Source: Takakia lepidozioides (taxonomy: Eukaryota; Streptophyta; Takakiopsida; Takakiales; Takakiaceae). Taken from it: DNA of 64,000 bases. The DNA lies in NCBI GenBank assembly GCA_030704615.1, contig CM060732.1, positions 37,863,053 through 37,927,052 of the forward strand. The letters run 5' to 3'. The position numbers were made by a program, and so were the translations under genes. Under the pieces are notes generated by a model that saw only the letters and a program-made list of their open reading frames with translations, was not told where the DNA came from and searched no databases. Shown piece after piece: positions 33,135-44,500 of this stretch (its first letter is position 1; every line of letters starts with the position of its first letter).

Positions 33135-33389
33135 ATGCCGGTGGGTAACCCCGCAGCTTGGCCCACCCATTGGTGGGGGAAACTGAAAAGACGGCGGCCA
33201 CCAACAAAGGCGAACGACACCAGGATGGCCAACGCTCTTGCAATACCCTGCATAGTGCAAGGTTGCAGAGGTGTTCCTCACCCCGGGATGGGGCGTATAT
33301 TTCAGTTGTCAACAGCCGGGTCTGATGCGCGCAGTGTCGTGTATACAATCACGGTTTCACAGTACCCAGCTTGCAACTGTGAGGACTTC
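33135..33389 (+). pseudogene. MULE-2 SWIM finger, 5' part
   Basis: The segment encodes RMANALAIPCIVQGCRGVPH, then VVYTITVSQYPACNCEDF and is cut by the 2.2-kb insert. It aligns with the SWIM region of MULE-1 (ANALGMACTIQSSVDVPPPG, TITIGVEPTCNCTDF). The second half of the finger lies after 35560. Confidence 0.75.
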
Positions 33390-35560
33390 TGTAGTGTGAA
33401 AAGAAGGGGGCATAAATCCCCCTTCTAGTTAACTCCTAAATTGTTCCTTACCCAAATACACACTTACTCACACCACACTTAATCACTCCTACTCTATTCA
33501 TGATCAGAGATTGGGTACCCTCATCCACGCCGCAGCGGAAGAGAAGACATGGACAGGGGTTGAGAAGTTTCTCAAACTTATAACTTGGCTCATTTGTAAA
33601 CAGGGTATTGCATATGCCAGGGTTCTGTTTCCTAAATGTTTCAAGACATACATTATCACAAAATCAGGTTAGCCAGCACCCATGAAGGGCAATCCCTTCA
33701 TAATACTGGCAGGCTAGTTCCATGAAATACACATCAAGTTTTATGGTCACTGGTTCAACTACAACGGGCTCCGGGTTTTTCACACACACATAGCCTCACT
33801 TTGATGATCCACCATTCCTCTTTCAAGATCTCTTTTCCCCATCCCTTTGCATCAAGGACATATGACACTTTCAACCCTCTCAATCCCTTCTTGCAGATAC
33901 AAAATGGGCTACCAATAATCACCCTCAAGTGATCTTCTCTGTTGCAGCCCTCAGCCCCTGCATGCTTCTAAGTAATCATGCAATCAGCAGCCAACAGGTT
34001 TACTTCTACCTGATTCATTCTCTCTGAAAAATGCTACTTCCTAACCTAATTATATGCATGTTGCCCTCATTGTAAGTCATGGGCACTTCTTCTTTACTCA
34101 ACCTCATTCACATCCGCCCAAAATAGGAAGCATCCTTTGTTTAAGAACTGACTTCCCAACTTCTTGCAGCACTCCACACAACTTCCACCCTGCCTCACTT
34201 TCTCTCTACCACCAGGACTGGTATGAATTCCAGAAGTCTCCATTCCATTTGCCAAAATCTTTTTCTATCTCCCTCATTTCCATTGAGAGTATCTCTACCA
34301 GAATTCCATAGCAACTATCCCTAAGTAAGAGAAGGTCCTTGTATCTATCAACTTAGCTCTCTTATACTCCAGCTGAAGCGGTGGGATCGCCTGCCTGAAA
34401 TGGCACCTCACCATCTCTGTCAGCAGCTCCCCTAACTCCTTTTGTCGTTTGAATGCCACGTTGTAAAAACAAAGATCTATGCATGTCAGATCCTGTCATT
34501 GCTATGCCACTCCACCTTCAGATATTTCGTCGATTCAAGCGTTCCGTGAGTCTTGACAGCTCTGTTTCAACCTATGGCAGTAACCTTGTTGCTTGCCAAC
34601 TAACTACCCTATCCTACCATCTCTGCTAATCTACCCTAAGATCTGATGTGATAACAAGAAGACAGTCATTATCTGAAAGCTTCATGCTCTACATATTTCA
34701 CTCTTTGCTTCTTTATTTACAGATAACCTGTATCACTGTCCACAAGCCAATGCCCTCATTCTGGCGATTGCACCATTTCACAAGTGGTCAAGTCAGTAAT
34801 CCCATCTCTGCCCTTGATCTGGCAGCAATTGCTTCTCCACAAGTGCAGCTTTCTATAATTGCACATGAATGCAATGGCGGCGGTATCAGTTTGCACACCC
34901 TACCTCTGGCAGATGCCCGTCATGATGGAGCTGCTCCATCATCTTAACTAGCCTTTGATCAAGTCTGCAACCCCACCTTCCTATTCCCTGGCAGCAGGTT
35001 GTTTCCCTTGCAGGTTCATCCTCCTTGTCATCGTGGTTATGAGAGTAACGACGGCACTGCTGCCCCTCCACCGAGCTGCTTTCCCCGCAACTCCTACACC
35101 TTCAGCGGTCAAATCACAGGAAGCACCACCTCTATGCCTTCATTACTTCTGTCAGTAGTACATGATATTACTTCCCTTGCCCTTGATGAATCGTCCTGCA
35201 ACACTCCCTCTCTTCAAAGCCATGAAACGATTACTGCACTGCCTCCCTTCTCCTGGCTTGAGCAAAATTACCTAGCTGTTCCCTGCACGATTACCCTCCA
35301 GCAAGCCCTAAGCTTCCTCGACCCGCGTTTCTACGGTAATCACCAGCGATGAAAGCCATTCATCCTATGGATGAAAAGGCGTATTTCATGACTTAGCCAC
35401 ATTTTGTCCTGGCAGAGCAATAGCATAGTGTGCCCATGGAATTACCTGTAGGCATGGATAGTTCCCTCCCGTTATTAGTACCAGGGCACTCCCTTTGTAG
35501 TAATGCCGGATCCTGATGCCAAGCAAAATTTCCATGTTACTCCCCTGCATTCACACTACA
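33390..35560. mobile_element. 2.17-kb TG...CA insert, copy 1 (no coding capacity)
   Basis: It starts TGTAGTGTGAAAAGAAGGGG and ends CATTCACACTACA, and is flanked by the 4-bp duplication CTTC (33386-33389 and 35561-35564). Removing it rejoins the SWIM finger of MULE-2. A second copy with the same ends lies at 47217-49483, flanked by GACT. No protein was recognised. The ends, the size and the short duplication suit a solo LTR. The 11-bp inverted end is longer than usual for an LTR, so a TIR element is the alternative. Confidence 0.76.
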
Positions 35561-35710
35561 CTTCCTTGTTATGGAATCGAAGAATTCAGCATACGTCCCC
35601 TGCAAACACCTTTATTACTTTTTTCTGAAGCGCATGAGTTGCATATCCGCAGTGGACGTCTTCATCCATGGTCCAACACTGAGTTTCAACGAGCTGCACA
35701 AGGCCCTACG
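35561..35710 (+). pseudogene. MULE-2 SWIM finger, 3' part
   Basis: After the insert the frame gives FLKRMSCISAVDVFIHGPTL, SFNELHKALR and resembles YLKRLRMNVTIDDFIHAPAL, SVNELHKLL in MULE-1. The CKH of the finger is lost or displaced at the join. Confidence 0.68.
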
Positions 35711-36417
35711 GCAGGATACTGGTCGGACTGCTTGACATTCCACATTCGGGAAGGAGAAAGTGGCAATTATATTACATTCATCTTCTTGCACCCTATTTTT
35801 TTGTGAGGAATTATACACTTGGTGGTGCCGCATCGCCATGGCTACATGTGAATTTCGGTGCCGCAATACATGAGAATGTGGTTTTTGGCCATGAATGACA
35901 TGCGCATGCTTTTTTTATTTGGTTGTCTACAAATGGATCCGAGTAAAGCATACATTGTGTGGAGATTAACGGGCATTGAGGCCTATTTCAGCGTCGTTTA
36001 TGGTCTGTATACTGCATAGTGCTTGTTTGTTACTGCTCTTCATTCAATTTGTAGTGATTTCGCAGCCCATCCTGGCGTTTTCGTCCACCTTTATGAGAAG
36101 ACTCCAATTTGCTACAAATGCATTGTTACTGTTCTGCAAATGTGATGCCTTTACAAGATTGCTAGTTCTGTGTCCCAGTGGGAAGGGTCCTACTGCACAT
36201 TCCAGCATTTGCATACTACACCTTGTGCAAACAACAATCCATACGACAAAGGACACGTCCCAGCATACTGGCAGTGAATTGCAAAAAACCTTAACAGAAG
36301 ATTATCCAAGCATGTATATTCCCCATATGGCATAGGGAAGCTGCTTGATTTCTGAATGAAATTGTATGTGCCATGAGTGTCGGCGAGTCGAAACATGTCT
36401 ACTCTAGCATGCAAGAC
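35711..36417. other. MULE-2 non-coding segment
   Basis: No gene or array was recognised, apart from a single TTTCGGTGCCG near 35856. It separates the SWIM remnant from the 199-aa minus-strand ORF. Confidence 0.4.
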
Positions 36418-37017
36418 CTATGGTCCCCTCGCCCAAGAAGAAGGAACTCTAACTAGCCTCTCAAGGACCTCCTGAGTGACCGGGTGCCTATATTTGAACA
36501 AAATATCAGTGGTTTCTGTCGCCCGGTTGAAACTAACGAGGATGTCGTGTTTATCGATAGCGCCCCCTTGGTAGAAGGACATTTTCATAGTGGGCCCTGT
36601 GTTCCCCTCCTCCTCATCCTCATAACTGAAGAGAATGTCCCCACTTTCCGAGCCAGTCCGTCCACGCGTAAAGTTTTCACCTATGCACTCATCATACGTC
36701 CACTTGCAACAATTCCAACGATACAGCAACGCTGTGCGTGATCTGTTCGGCTCCCACTCATGCGGAAAGTCCAGGTCCATGATGCGTAGGAACCACCTGC
36801 TCCCCAGCCGGGGTCCAGGAGAATCGTGCAATCCTGGAAGAAACTCCATTGCTCTCAGCTGGACAAGTCGAGGATCGTCCCTGTAAACATCCAGGAAAAC
36901 AATGATGTCGTGTGCTTTCGGGAAAATGACTCCCGTCTGGCGTCGATAGATGTGATTCGGGCACGACATGGCCTCACGACATAGCACGAACTCAAAGCAA
37001 GGAGGAGATGGGCACAA
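36418..37017 (-). CDS. Unrecognised intact 199-aa ORF in MULE-2
   Basis: The single open frame starts at ATG 37017 (or Met at 36969) and ends at 36418. It includes FPKAHDIIVFLDVYRDDPRL, SRWFLRIMDLDFPHEWEPNR and an acidic run EDEEEGN. No domain was recognised. MULE-1 has nothing comparable at this position, so it may be a captured host fragment or a MULE-2-specific gene. It has no internal stop over 600 bp, while neighbouring ORFs are broken. Confidence 0.45.
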   Translation of the reverse strand: MCPSPPCFEFVLCREAMSCPNHIYRRQTGVIFPKAHDIIVFLDVYRDDPRLVQLRAMEFLPGLHDSPGPRLGSRWFLRIMDLDFPHEWEPNRSRTALLYRWNCCKWTYDECIGENFTRGRTGSESGDILFSYEDEEEGNTGPTMKMSFYQGGAIDKHDILVSFNRATETTDILFKYRHPVTQEVLERLVRVPSSWARGP

Positions 37018-37084
37018 CAGAGAAGAGTGAAGAGCAAAATGAGAGCAAGGCCTCCCTTACCGTAAGGTGGGTATTTGCTCTCCG

Positions 37085-37550
37085 GAGCCCAATTTCGGCG
37101 CCGTTATTGGATGGAGTGCGGAAGCTTCAACCGAGAATTTTGTTTCCGCAGGTCAATTTCGGCACCGTTATTGGTTGCAATCCCCAGCCTTCAGCCGGGT
37201 ATTTGGTTTCCGGACCCAATTTCGGCGCCGTTATCGACTGCACTCCGGTGGCTTCAGCCGAGTATTTGGTTTCCGGGGCCCATTTCGGCGCCGTTATCGC
37301 CTGCACTCCGGAGGATGCAGCCGGGTATTTGGTTGGTGGAGCCCAATTACTTTCACCGTTGTTGGCTTCACTCCCGAGCCTTCAGCCGGCTATTTCTTTT
37401 CCTGCGCCCAATTACGGCGCCGTTATACCCAACCATCTTGCACTTCTGCAACAGTACTATCCACGGTTATAGGTCGCCATTGCGTTTTCGGAGTCTGCAA
37501 ACCCGGATCCTAATTCCGCTTGCGTCTCTGCCTCAGGGATAATTTCGGTG
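37085..37550. repeat. 63-64-bp array near right end of MULE-2
   Basis: Cores lie near 37097, 37161, 37224, 37287, 37351 and 37416. Each unit has GAGCCCAATTTCGGCGCCGT, TATTGG, and CCTTCAGCCGGGTATTTGG. The spacing is very regular. Confidence 0.9.
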
Positions 37551-37599
37551 CCGTTATTGCCCAGAATTCAGTTTTTCTATGACCTGGCCTGGCGGTCCA

Positions 37600-37795
37600 T
37601 GAGCCTGGGCTCCAAGTCATGAGCGTACACTGGTACTCATGAGCGGAGTGCTTCCAGCATGAGCGCGGAAATCTTCGATTTTCAATTATTTTATAGTTTT
37701 GGGCCCGAAAAAAATCTGCCGAAATTTGAAGTGTGTTACTTTGCGGCTCATGGGTGAGCCATGCCCACTCATGAGCTCATGGAATAGCAACCCCC
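37600..37795 (-). repeat. MULE-2 right end with CATGAGC words
   Basis: Repeated CATGAGC and GCTCATG words lead to the tip at 37780-37795, which is directly followed by the target duplication CATACGTAG. Confidence 0.75.
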
Positions 37796-37804
37796 CATAC
37801 GTAG

Positions 37805-38545
37805 CTACCATCACATTCTAGACCACTTCACACCTTTCTTCCCAAACTGTCAAAACTCCGAATATACACCCACACACCACATTGTAACTTTTGGGCTACC
37901 CTCTAGCTGCTACCCAGCACTTACTAAAGCCCTATGCAAACTCAAAACTTTTACCGCATCACAGCTCCTTTTCTCCCTTGTCGTCATCATCTCCCCTCTC
38001 CCAGAGACATGTTATGGATATCTTTACTCACACTCAATCTCCCAAATCCGATCCCTCCTACGTCAATTAAAAGAGCTACCTCCGTATCACCACCAATATT
38101 TGCCCCCCACTGCTTATCCGAGATCCAGAATTCCCTCAAACTTTTATACTCTCAAACCGGGGTTGTACATAATATCCTAGGGGACCACCTAGCAACGGTC
38201 ACCACACCCGACCAAGACCACCAGCTCATTAACAAATTCCCCTTCCTCTCCACGGATATCCTGGCCATCACACTTAACGCAATTACCCCGATACCCGGCT
38301 ATGATCCCCCAACTGTTAGATCCCATACCGAGGATCCCTCACCTGCCCCCCCCCCCCCCCCGCCCAGCCACACTCCCACCACCCCAGAGGCTTGCTCCAA
38401 GGCACTTACTATCACTTCATGGAACGTGGGCTCTCTAACAACCGGCATACAAAGTTTGCTCCACCTTTTCTCCAACACTTCACAACCACATATTTTCCTC
38501 TTGCAAGAAACCAAGCTGCACACCAACAATACCAGCAGCTCTTAG
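37805..38545 (+). pseudogene. LINE-C continuation: start of an apurinic-type endonuclease
   Basis: The 203-aa ORF from 37934 ends ITSWNVGSLTTGIQSLLHLF, PHIFLLQETKL. SWN(V/I)xSL and QETK are the first two motifs of the LINE endonuclease. A C-tract at 38347-38363 lies in the Pro-rich linker. The ORF stops at 38545, where it joins unrelated sequence (38548 onwards), so the rest of the element is missing. Confidence 0.65.
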
Positions 38546-38547
38546 AA

Positions 38548-38700
38548 AATCAGAATGACAACTCCCCCACACCAAAAAACTCCACGGTGTTGCTCCTGCA
38601 AAGACACCCCAGCCCAAACCCGGACTGACTCTTGCCTCCACCTACGGAAAGGTCTTGGCCTAATGAGAGGGTGGAAAAACTACGAGGAAGAGAAGCTAAA
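38548..38700 (+). other. Fragment related to the leader of the methyltransferase gypsy element
   Basis: The words CCCCCACACCAAAA, CCCAGCCCAAA and CGGACTGACT followed by CCTCCACC and GGCAACTACGAG-like text match 62150-62250, which lies upstream of the gag gene of the minus-strand methyltransferase element (opposite sense to its genes). This suggests a degraded relative was inserted here. Confidence 0.45.
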
Positions 38701-38869
38701 GCAATGCCTAACCCCAGCATGCCCTCATCCCAACACTCTTCCTCTCCTCTCTTCTCTCACTTGCATGACCATGGGAATATCATGAAGATACTCCTCAAAT
38801 CGCCCTCCACGAGCTTCGACATTTGGCCTTCAAGACCACATGTCAGTCCTCAGGCAGTCCACCAGTGCC

Positions 38870-39180
38870 TCCACGAGTTAGCATAGGCCGTCCATATGTC
38901 AACACGGGCCACCACAGACCAGCACAGGCCCACACAGATCACTGGTCACAGCCGTCACAACCCCATACAAGCCACCGGTCACAGCCTGTCACAGCCCCTC
39001 ACAGCCCCCAAGGCCACAGGTCACAGCCCGTCACAACCCCAAAGGCCACATGGCACAGCCTATCACAGCCCCTCACGGCCCATCACAGCCTGTCACAGTC
39101 CATCACAGCCCCACAGGCCACAGGCCACAGTTTGTCACAGCCTGTCACAGCCCCATCCATGGCCACTCATGGCAGTTTAG
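38870..39180. repeat. CACAGCC minisatellite 1
   Basis: The region consists of imperfect (G/C)TCACAGCC repeats. Arrays with the same short word occur at 44840-45145 and inverted at 54930-55180, where they sit inside LTRs. By analogy this may also be an LTR fragment. Confidence 0.75.
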
Positions 39181-41097
39181 CCATTTCTCCAAGGGGTTTA
39201 GCCACGCCAAGCTAGGGTTTGTGTCTCTTGGACTCTAGGCTTCTTTGCACCGAGCTATGGCGGTTGTGAGGAAATCAGCAAGGTATTCTTGTTCTTTATG
39301 GCTCCCACACACCCCCAATAGTAGCTCTAATTCCAAAGGAAGATGCTTGCAACCAAAACTAAGTGCACAAGCTTCCTTTTAACTCACAAAACAACGCCGT
39401 TGATCCCTATGGCGACTAACCAAACATGGCTGATTTCCAACCCTTGTAGGCACTCATTCACGCATTTTTCTTGACCATAGCACGCCCCTTCGCACCTAAT
39501 CCAGCTCCTGCACTTGCTGCTTCAAGAGTTGTGTTCCCTTCAAGCTTGAAGTTGAAACCCCAACTCACATATGCCCTACAAGTGCTTTTCTTTCACCCCA
39601 AGTGAAAACCAGCCCTAGCCCTTCCATTCTAGCTCTCTAAAGCTAGAAAACAAGAGCCTCAATGGGCTGAAGGCATGCTCCACACATGCCCCACTCTCAC
39701 CATAAGAGAATCAGCTCCTTTGCTTCCTTTCTTGCACCCACAAACCTGAAAATACAAGCTTCAGCGGGCTGAAAGCATTGTCAAGTTAAATAAGCACAGT
39801 GTGAAAACAACTAGAATAAAGCTAGTTATTTGTATTTAACACTTGGATTTAGGTCAAGTGTTAAATCAGGTGTGAAGTTTAGTTTGACACCTGAACCGCC
39901 TTATCTTCACGAGAGCGGCAGTCGCGCAGCTCATCTCTCTCGAGTTGAGCCTGCGCGACCGAGCTCCTGCATCGTTTAGGACTGAGTGTGCTTATGATGG
40001 GAGTATAGGTTGTTGTGGGGTGGAGTCCCCATAGCTTGGGGTGCCCCTGGCTCGACTTCTGTTTTATTGAGTGATAGCGATGGATTTCATGTTGTTTCTG
40101 GTGTGAACAGTGTGTCTCTTAGCTTGTTCTATCACTCGAGAGAGATGAGTTTGCATCTGTGAGTGCAAGATGTGAGCTTAATTAGTTTTTAGCACTTGTG
40201 GGTTTTGTGTGAAGATGAGAGAGAAACACGAGGGTGCAATGGCAAGTTAGGCTTCTGTGTGTTGAAAGCGGTAACACGAAAGTGCATGGGTATTCTCCCT
40301 TTATAACGGTCACTGGCTGAGTGGCAGATTGAGAGCCGAGCATGGTGAAACGATCAGCATTATTGTTGTCTCGCAAGGCTGGGATGCAAGCCTTCATTGT
40401 CTTGGTGGTTAGAAGCGGAGGTGCAGCTGGTTACGCGAGTAGGTGGACCGTGGTCTTCAACTTCAGCTGCAGAGATAAAAATACCATGCTATAGGTAATT
40501 CCTGAGCAGACTGATGGTTTCAGACCTGCACATAGTGAGCAGCCAAGGTGTTGGACTGGTTGATGGGCTCATGTCTACAAGTCGTCGTGCCAATGTTATA
40601 TCGGTACTGATGACAAACGATTTGGTGAAGTTGTTCATGGCATATATCATGGTGTGCAATCAGTAAAGGCCGAGTTGAGAAGTTGGCTGGCTATCGTTGG
40701 TTTTCTTGGTCAGCGAGCAGGGACAGGCTGGCATGAAGGCAAATTGTGCCGTCGTTGGCTTTCATGTGGAATAGTTACAGCAGAACCGGTGGGAATATTT
40801 GTAGTCAAATAAGATCAACAAGCAAGTGAGGCTTGGTGATTATGCTTGAGGAATTCGATCTTGGACTTGGACGGGTCTGTAATAATTTTTATAAAAAATC
40901 GAGCATGGATGAACTGGCCAAGTGGCGATGGTGCTGTCCTCGATTAGCTGTGGATTGCAATAGGACAAGGAAAGCAAGAATAAGGTGATGAAGGGGTGCA
41001 GACAACAACACCTAGTTCGGTTAAGGTCTCCAGGCCTCTTTGCATCCATCAACTGTGTGGCTAGAGCCCATAAAGCTTGACTATAGCTGATGTTTTG
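39181..41097. other. Unassigned region
   Basis: No gene or complete element could be recognised. Short direct and inverted words are present (for example GTGTTAAAT... near 39840-39880), but no ends were fixed. The stretch may be old LTR sequence. Confidence 0.35.
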
Positions 41098-41700
41098 TTA
41101 GAAGATATGGCTCGTAGCCTGCAGAAAACACAAATAACATTGCCATCCACCACTGGGACTGCATGCTAGAAAGCCATGGAGGCGATGGCACCTGCTGTGT
41201 AGTTGCCAGTGCAGAAGAGGTTGAGGGAGAAGCCATGAAGCAGCGTCAGCCACGGTAGTTTGATCATCATCCTTCAACAAGTCGCTACATTCAGTTTCAG
41301 GCACTGCAGCAACGAAGTTGTTAACGCGGGCCTCTTTTACAACATTCGGACACTCAAAGAAATGAGTGACTGATACATGCTCATGCCGACAGGCAAGTGA
41401 GTTGGCTGAATGGATATCTGTGTCGCCTGAAACGCAAAGTGCAGCTACATCGTCCTTACAAGTGACAACGGCTTGAGCTAGCCCACACACCTCGCACATC
41501 CACACACGCCAGCTTGTTTATGCCATGCACCTTGTTATCGCAACCTACACACAAAAATGCTGCATCTGCCCTACAGTACATAGCCATGCTTGACGCATGA
41601 CAAGACGTGTCTATGGTAGCCAGGCTTCCTGAACGAGGGAGAAGGACGCCGGTGCACGTTTGAGGACAGACAATCCCTGCACAACAACTCCCGAAGTTGA
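41098..41700 (-). pseudogene. CONSTANS-like double B-box pseudogene
   Basis: The minus strand gives [33 protein letters not shown] (B-box 1), and, after a frame change near 41500, [41 protein letters not shown] (B-box 2), then FFECP. These are the two B-boxes of CONSTANS-like transcription factors. The second Cys of CVSCD is Gly here. No CCT domain is seen. The frame change and the lost zinc ligand mark it as a pseudogene. Intact relatives act in photoperiod and light signalling. Confidence 0.82.
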
Positions 41701-41989
41701 AGATTTCTCCAAAGAACGAGCAGCAATTGCCATAGTTACCAAAACGGCTGGTACAGTTGTAACGACCATGCTTGCAAGATCGCATCTCGGATTTAACGAA
41801 ACAGGTTCGGGATGAGCTGACTCCCTTGTCATTCCTTCCAGGATTCTTGCTGTGAGTGCGATCTTCACATTCTATAAGGGAGGCCGGACGGAGTGGATCG
41901 TAGCCCAAGATATTTTCGTGCTGGGAGCTCAAAAATGTTGTTTATAGTGCAGAACTTAGAATTCGCAGGGAACCAGGGAACAGGGAACC

Positions 41990-42775
41990 AAGACGGATTA
42001 TTGGAAATAGATTTTTCATTTGAATGACATATATTATGTTTAAAGAGCCTGTTTGGCCATAACTTTGTCATACAAAGGCTGTTTGACCTCAAATTTGCGC
42101 GAAGACCTGCAGATTGTGGAAATCTACATACTCAGACCTGGTTTTAGTTTTTTGGACTCTGCTAAAAATCTATGGAATTTTTTTGAGTGTGAGTGTGTGG
42201 ATGCTATGAAAGATCCACAACTCTGTTTCAGCTAGAACCTGTTGTGGTCTACATGAGAGACAAGTTTGTGGATGTCCTCCTTGTATGGCTGGGGGCAATG
42301 AGGACGTAATTGAAGGGCATGTCTCTTCTCTTAGCCTGTGCACACACGGAGACAAGATTTATGTTTCTCAAGGAACTCGGACTGATTTGAGTGGAGAGCA
42401 GTTGGACGAGTTGATTGCATACTGGGAGTCAGGCATTAGCAATAGACAACAAACTGCTATAGTTGGCGTTGAGGGCCTCAATATTGCTTTGGCCAGTCAG
42501 AACTCTGTTGGAGCAAGCAGTTCTGCAGCTGTAGATGACCAAAGTGGGTGAAAGCTAGGCTTGGAACACAGCCAAAGACAGCCCCAGGGACCAAGGTGTT
42601 CAGCCACAAGGCCGTGGTGTACTGGAGCAGAGGAGCAGGAGCTGCACAAGTTTGTGCAATCAGACATGGTTGCAGCCGGATACGCTCTACACAAGGCAAC
42701 TACGAGCGGGGGTTCATTAGCAATGACAAGTTAATTCTTTAGTGTTCCATGAGCGGGAGATAGGGGAGTATTGCT
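41990..42775 (+). pseudogene. Truncated copy of the retroelement leader and ORF0
   Basis: From about TTTAAAGAGCCTG (42038) the sequence follows, on the opposite strand, the region upstream of the methyltransferase gypsy gag (63320-62500). It includes MAGGNEDVIEGHVSSLSLCT at 42285, a frame break near 42540 caused by a small deletion, and VKARLGTQPKTAPGTKV-like text. About 115 bp are missing after SND. The copy ends abruptly at the MULE-4 tip (42776). Confidence 0.65.
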
Positions 42776-44000
42776 GAGGTTAGCTATTTCATGAGCATGA
42801 GCGGCATGAGCGGCATGAGCAGAGTAGTAAGACAATCGGTTTTCATGAGCAGAAGTACAAATTTCGAAAATAAAAAACAATAAAAACAATAATTTAATGC
42901 AATGTGTCACGAAAAACAAATATATTATTCGGCCTCTTGAAGGGAAAATTGTAGTTTTGACAGTTGTGCTCATGATATTTCGTCTTCCGCTCATGCCAAT
43001 TCCCAGCGACATGTGCAAATATGGCGCCGAATTTCGCGGTAATAGGGTCCGTAACCTGAAAAAACGGCGACGTATTTTGCGGTAATAGGTCTCTCTGGCG
43101 AAAAATGGTGCCGAATCCGCGGCTATAGGTCCCCTCATGACAGGTAATTCGGCGCCATTTTTCCAGTGCATGTTCGGACCTTAGCCAGTTTTCGGCGCAA
43201 ATAGGGAAATTCGCGCCATTTTTCCAGACACTGACCAGTGCATGTTGGGACTTGGCCAGTTTTCGGCCCAAAAAAGAGAAATTCGGCGCCATTTTTCAGA
43301 CACGGTACCATTGCATGTTGGAACTTAGCCACGTTTCGGCCCCCAAAAAAAGAGAGAAATTCGGACGCCATTTTCCCAGACACATGGTACCAGTGCATGT
43401 TGGGACTTAGCAGTTTGCGGCCCAAAAGAGAAATTCGGCGCCATTTTTCCAGAAATGGCCCCACAACTGCTTCTGTTGGATCTCAGTTTGAATGGAATAT
43501 TGCTCATTCCAGGAGTTTTGGGGTGCATTTCATTACACTGCAAAAAAAAGTCTGATTGATACAGCAAATGCAATTGAAAATATCCATATGGAGGATTCCC
43601 TTTGCCCCATCAATGATCTCTGGAATCCCTAAGGAGGAGTTTGTGCAGCTCGTTCACGCTCAACGCCGGTGCATGAAAATCAATAGTCACGTTCATCTCA
43701 ACATCTTCAGGTAAATGTAATGATGTTTGCAAGGATATAATAATTCGAACCCTTCTTTGCTTCCATCACCGAGAAGTCCGTACAATGCAAGTCGGCTCCA
43801 CTCCAATTGTAATTGTGTATACATCGTCGCGTACAGCCGAGCCGGCCGTTGCCATCCGATACACACGCCCAAGGCCGGGTGGGGTACGTCCACGGAGCTC
43901 TGAATAGTGCAAGCCATGGAAAAGCAGGATCCGAGTCTCATTCAACTTATGGGAGGGTGTCGTCTCTTCACTCTTCGAATCGCATTGTGGGATGTGCAGA
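42776..44000 (-). mobile_element. MULE-4 terminal segment, running into the gap
   Basis: The border reads GAGGTTAGCTATTTCATGAG and CATGAGC words follow. A 73-bp-type array lies at 43140-43460, and the SWIM region is inverted at 43620-43940. It mirrors the right end of MULE-1 (13590-14898) and continues to the first N at 44001, so the rest is unsequenced or lost. Confidence 0.8.
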
Positions 44001-44500
44001 NNNNNNNNNNNNNNNNNNNNNNNNNNNNNNNNNNNNNNNNNNNNNNNNNNNNNNNNNNNNNNNNNNNNNNNNNNNNNNNNNNNNNNNNNNNNNNNNNNNN
44101 NNNNNNNNNNNNNNNNNNNNNNNNNNNNNNNNNNNNNNNNNNNNNNNNNNNNNNNNNNNNNNNNNNNNNNNNNNNNNNNNNNNNNNNNNNNNNNNNNNNN
44201 NNNNNNNNNNNNNNNNNNNNNNNNNNNNNNNNNNNNNNNNNNNNNNNNNNNNNNNNNNNNNNNNNNNNNNNNNNNNNNNNNNNNNNNNNNNNNNNNNNNN
44301 NNNNNNNNNNNNNNNNNNNNNNNNNNNNNNNNNNNNNNNNNNNNNNNNNNNNNNNNNNNNNNNNNNNNNNNNNNNNNNNNNNNNNNNNNNNNNNNNNNNN
44401 NNNNNNNNNNNNNNNNNNNNNNNNNNNNNNNNNNNNNNNNNNNNNNNNNNNNNNNNNNNNNNNNNNNNNNNNNNNNNNNNNNNNNNNNNNNNNNNNNNNN
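44001..44500. other. Assembly gap (500 N)
   Basis: Exactly 500 N, a typical arbitrary gap length. The left side is a MULE and the right side a retroelement tail, so the true distance and content are unknown. Confidence 0.99.

Larger units (their letters stand above)
28703..37795. mobile_element. MULE-2, 9.1-kb Mutator-like element
   Basis: The left tip TTACTATTTCATGAGC and the right tip (reverse complement) TTGCTATTCCATGAGC belong to the same family as MULE-1, and are followed inward by CATGAGC words. It carries a minus-strand relative of the MULE-1 methylase-like gene (29419-31051), a SWIM fragment of a transposase interrupted by a 2.2-kb TG...CA insert, a 199-aa unrecognised ORF, and three GGCGCC-type arrays. 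The transposase core is missing, so the element is non-autonomous. Confidence 0.85.

Noticed and set aside
33390-35560. Firm call of a solo LTR for the 2.2-kb insert
   Set aside because: TG...CA ends and a 4-bp duplication fit, but the 11-bp inverted ends and the lack of any matching internal region leave a TIR element possible, so only a generic mobile element was called.
38896-39238. ORFs of repeated HSLSQP-type peptides (also 44781-45140)
   Set aside because: They arise from the CACAGCC minisatellites.
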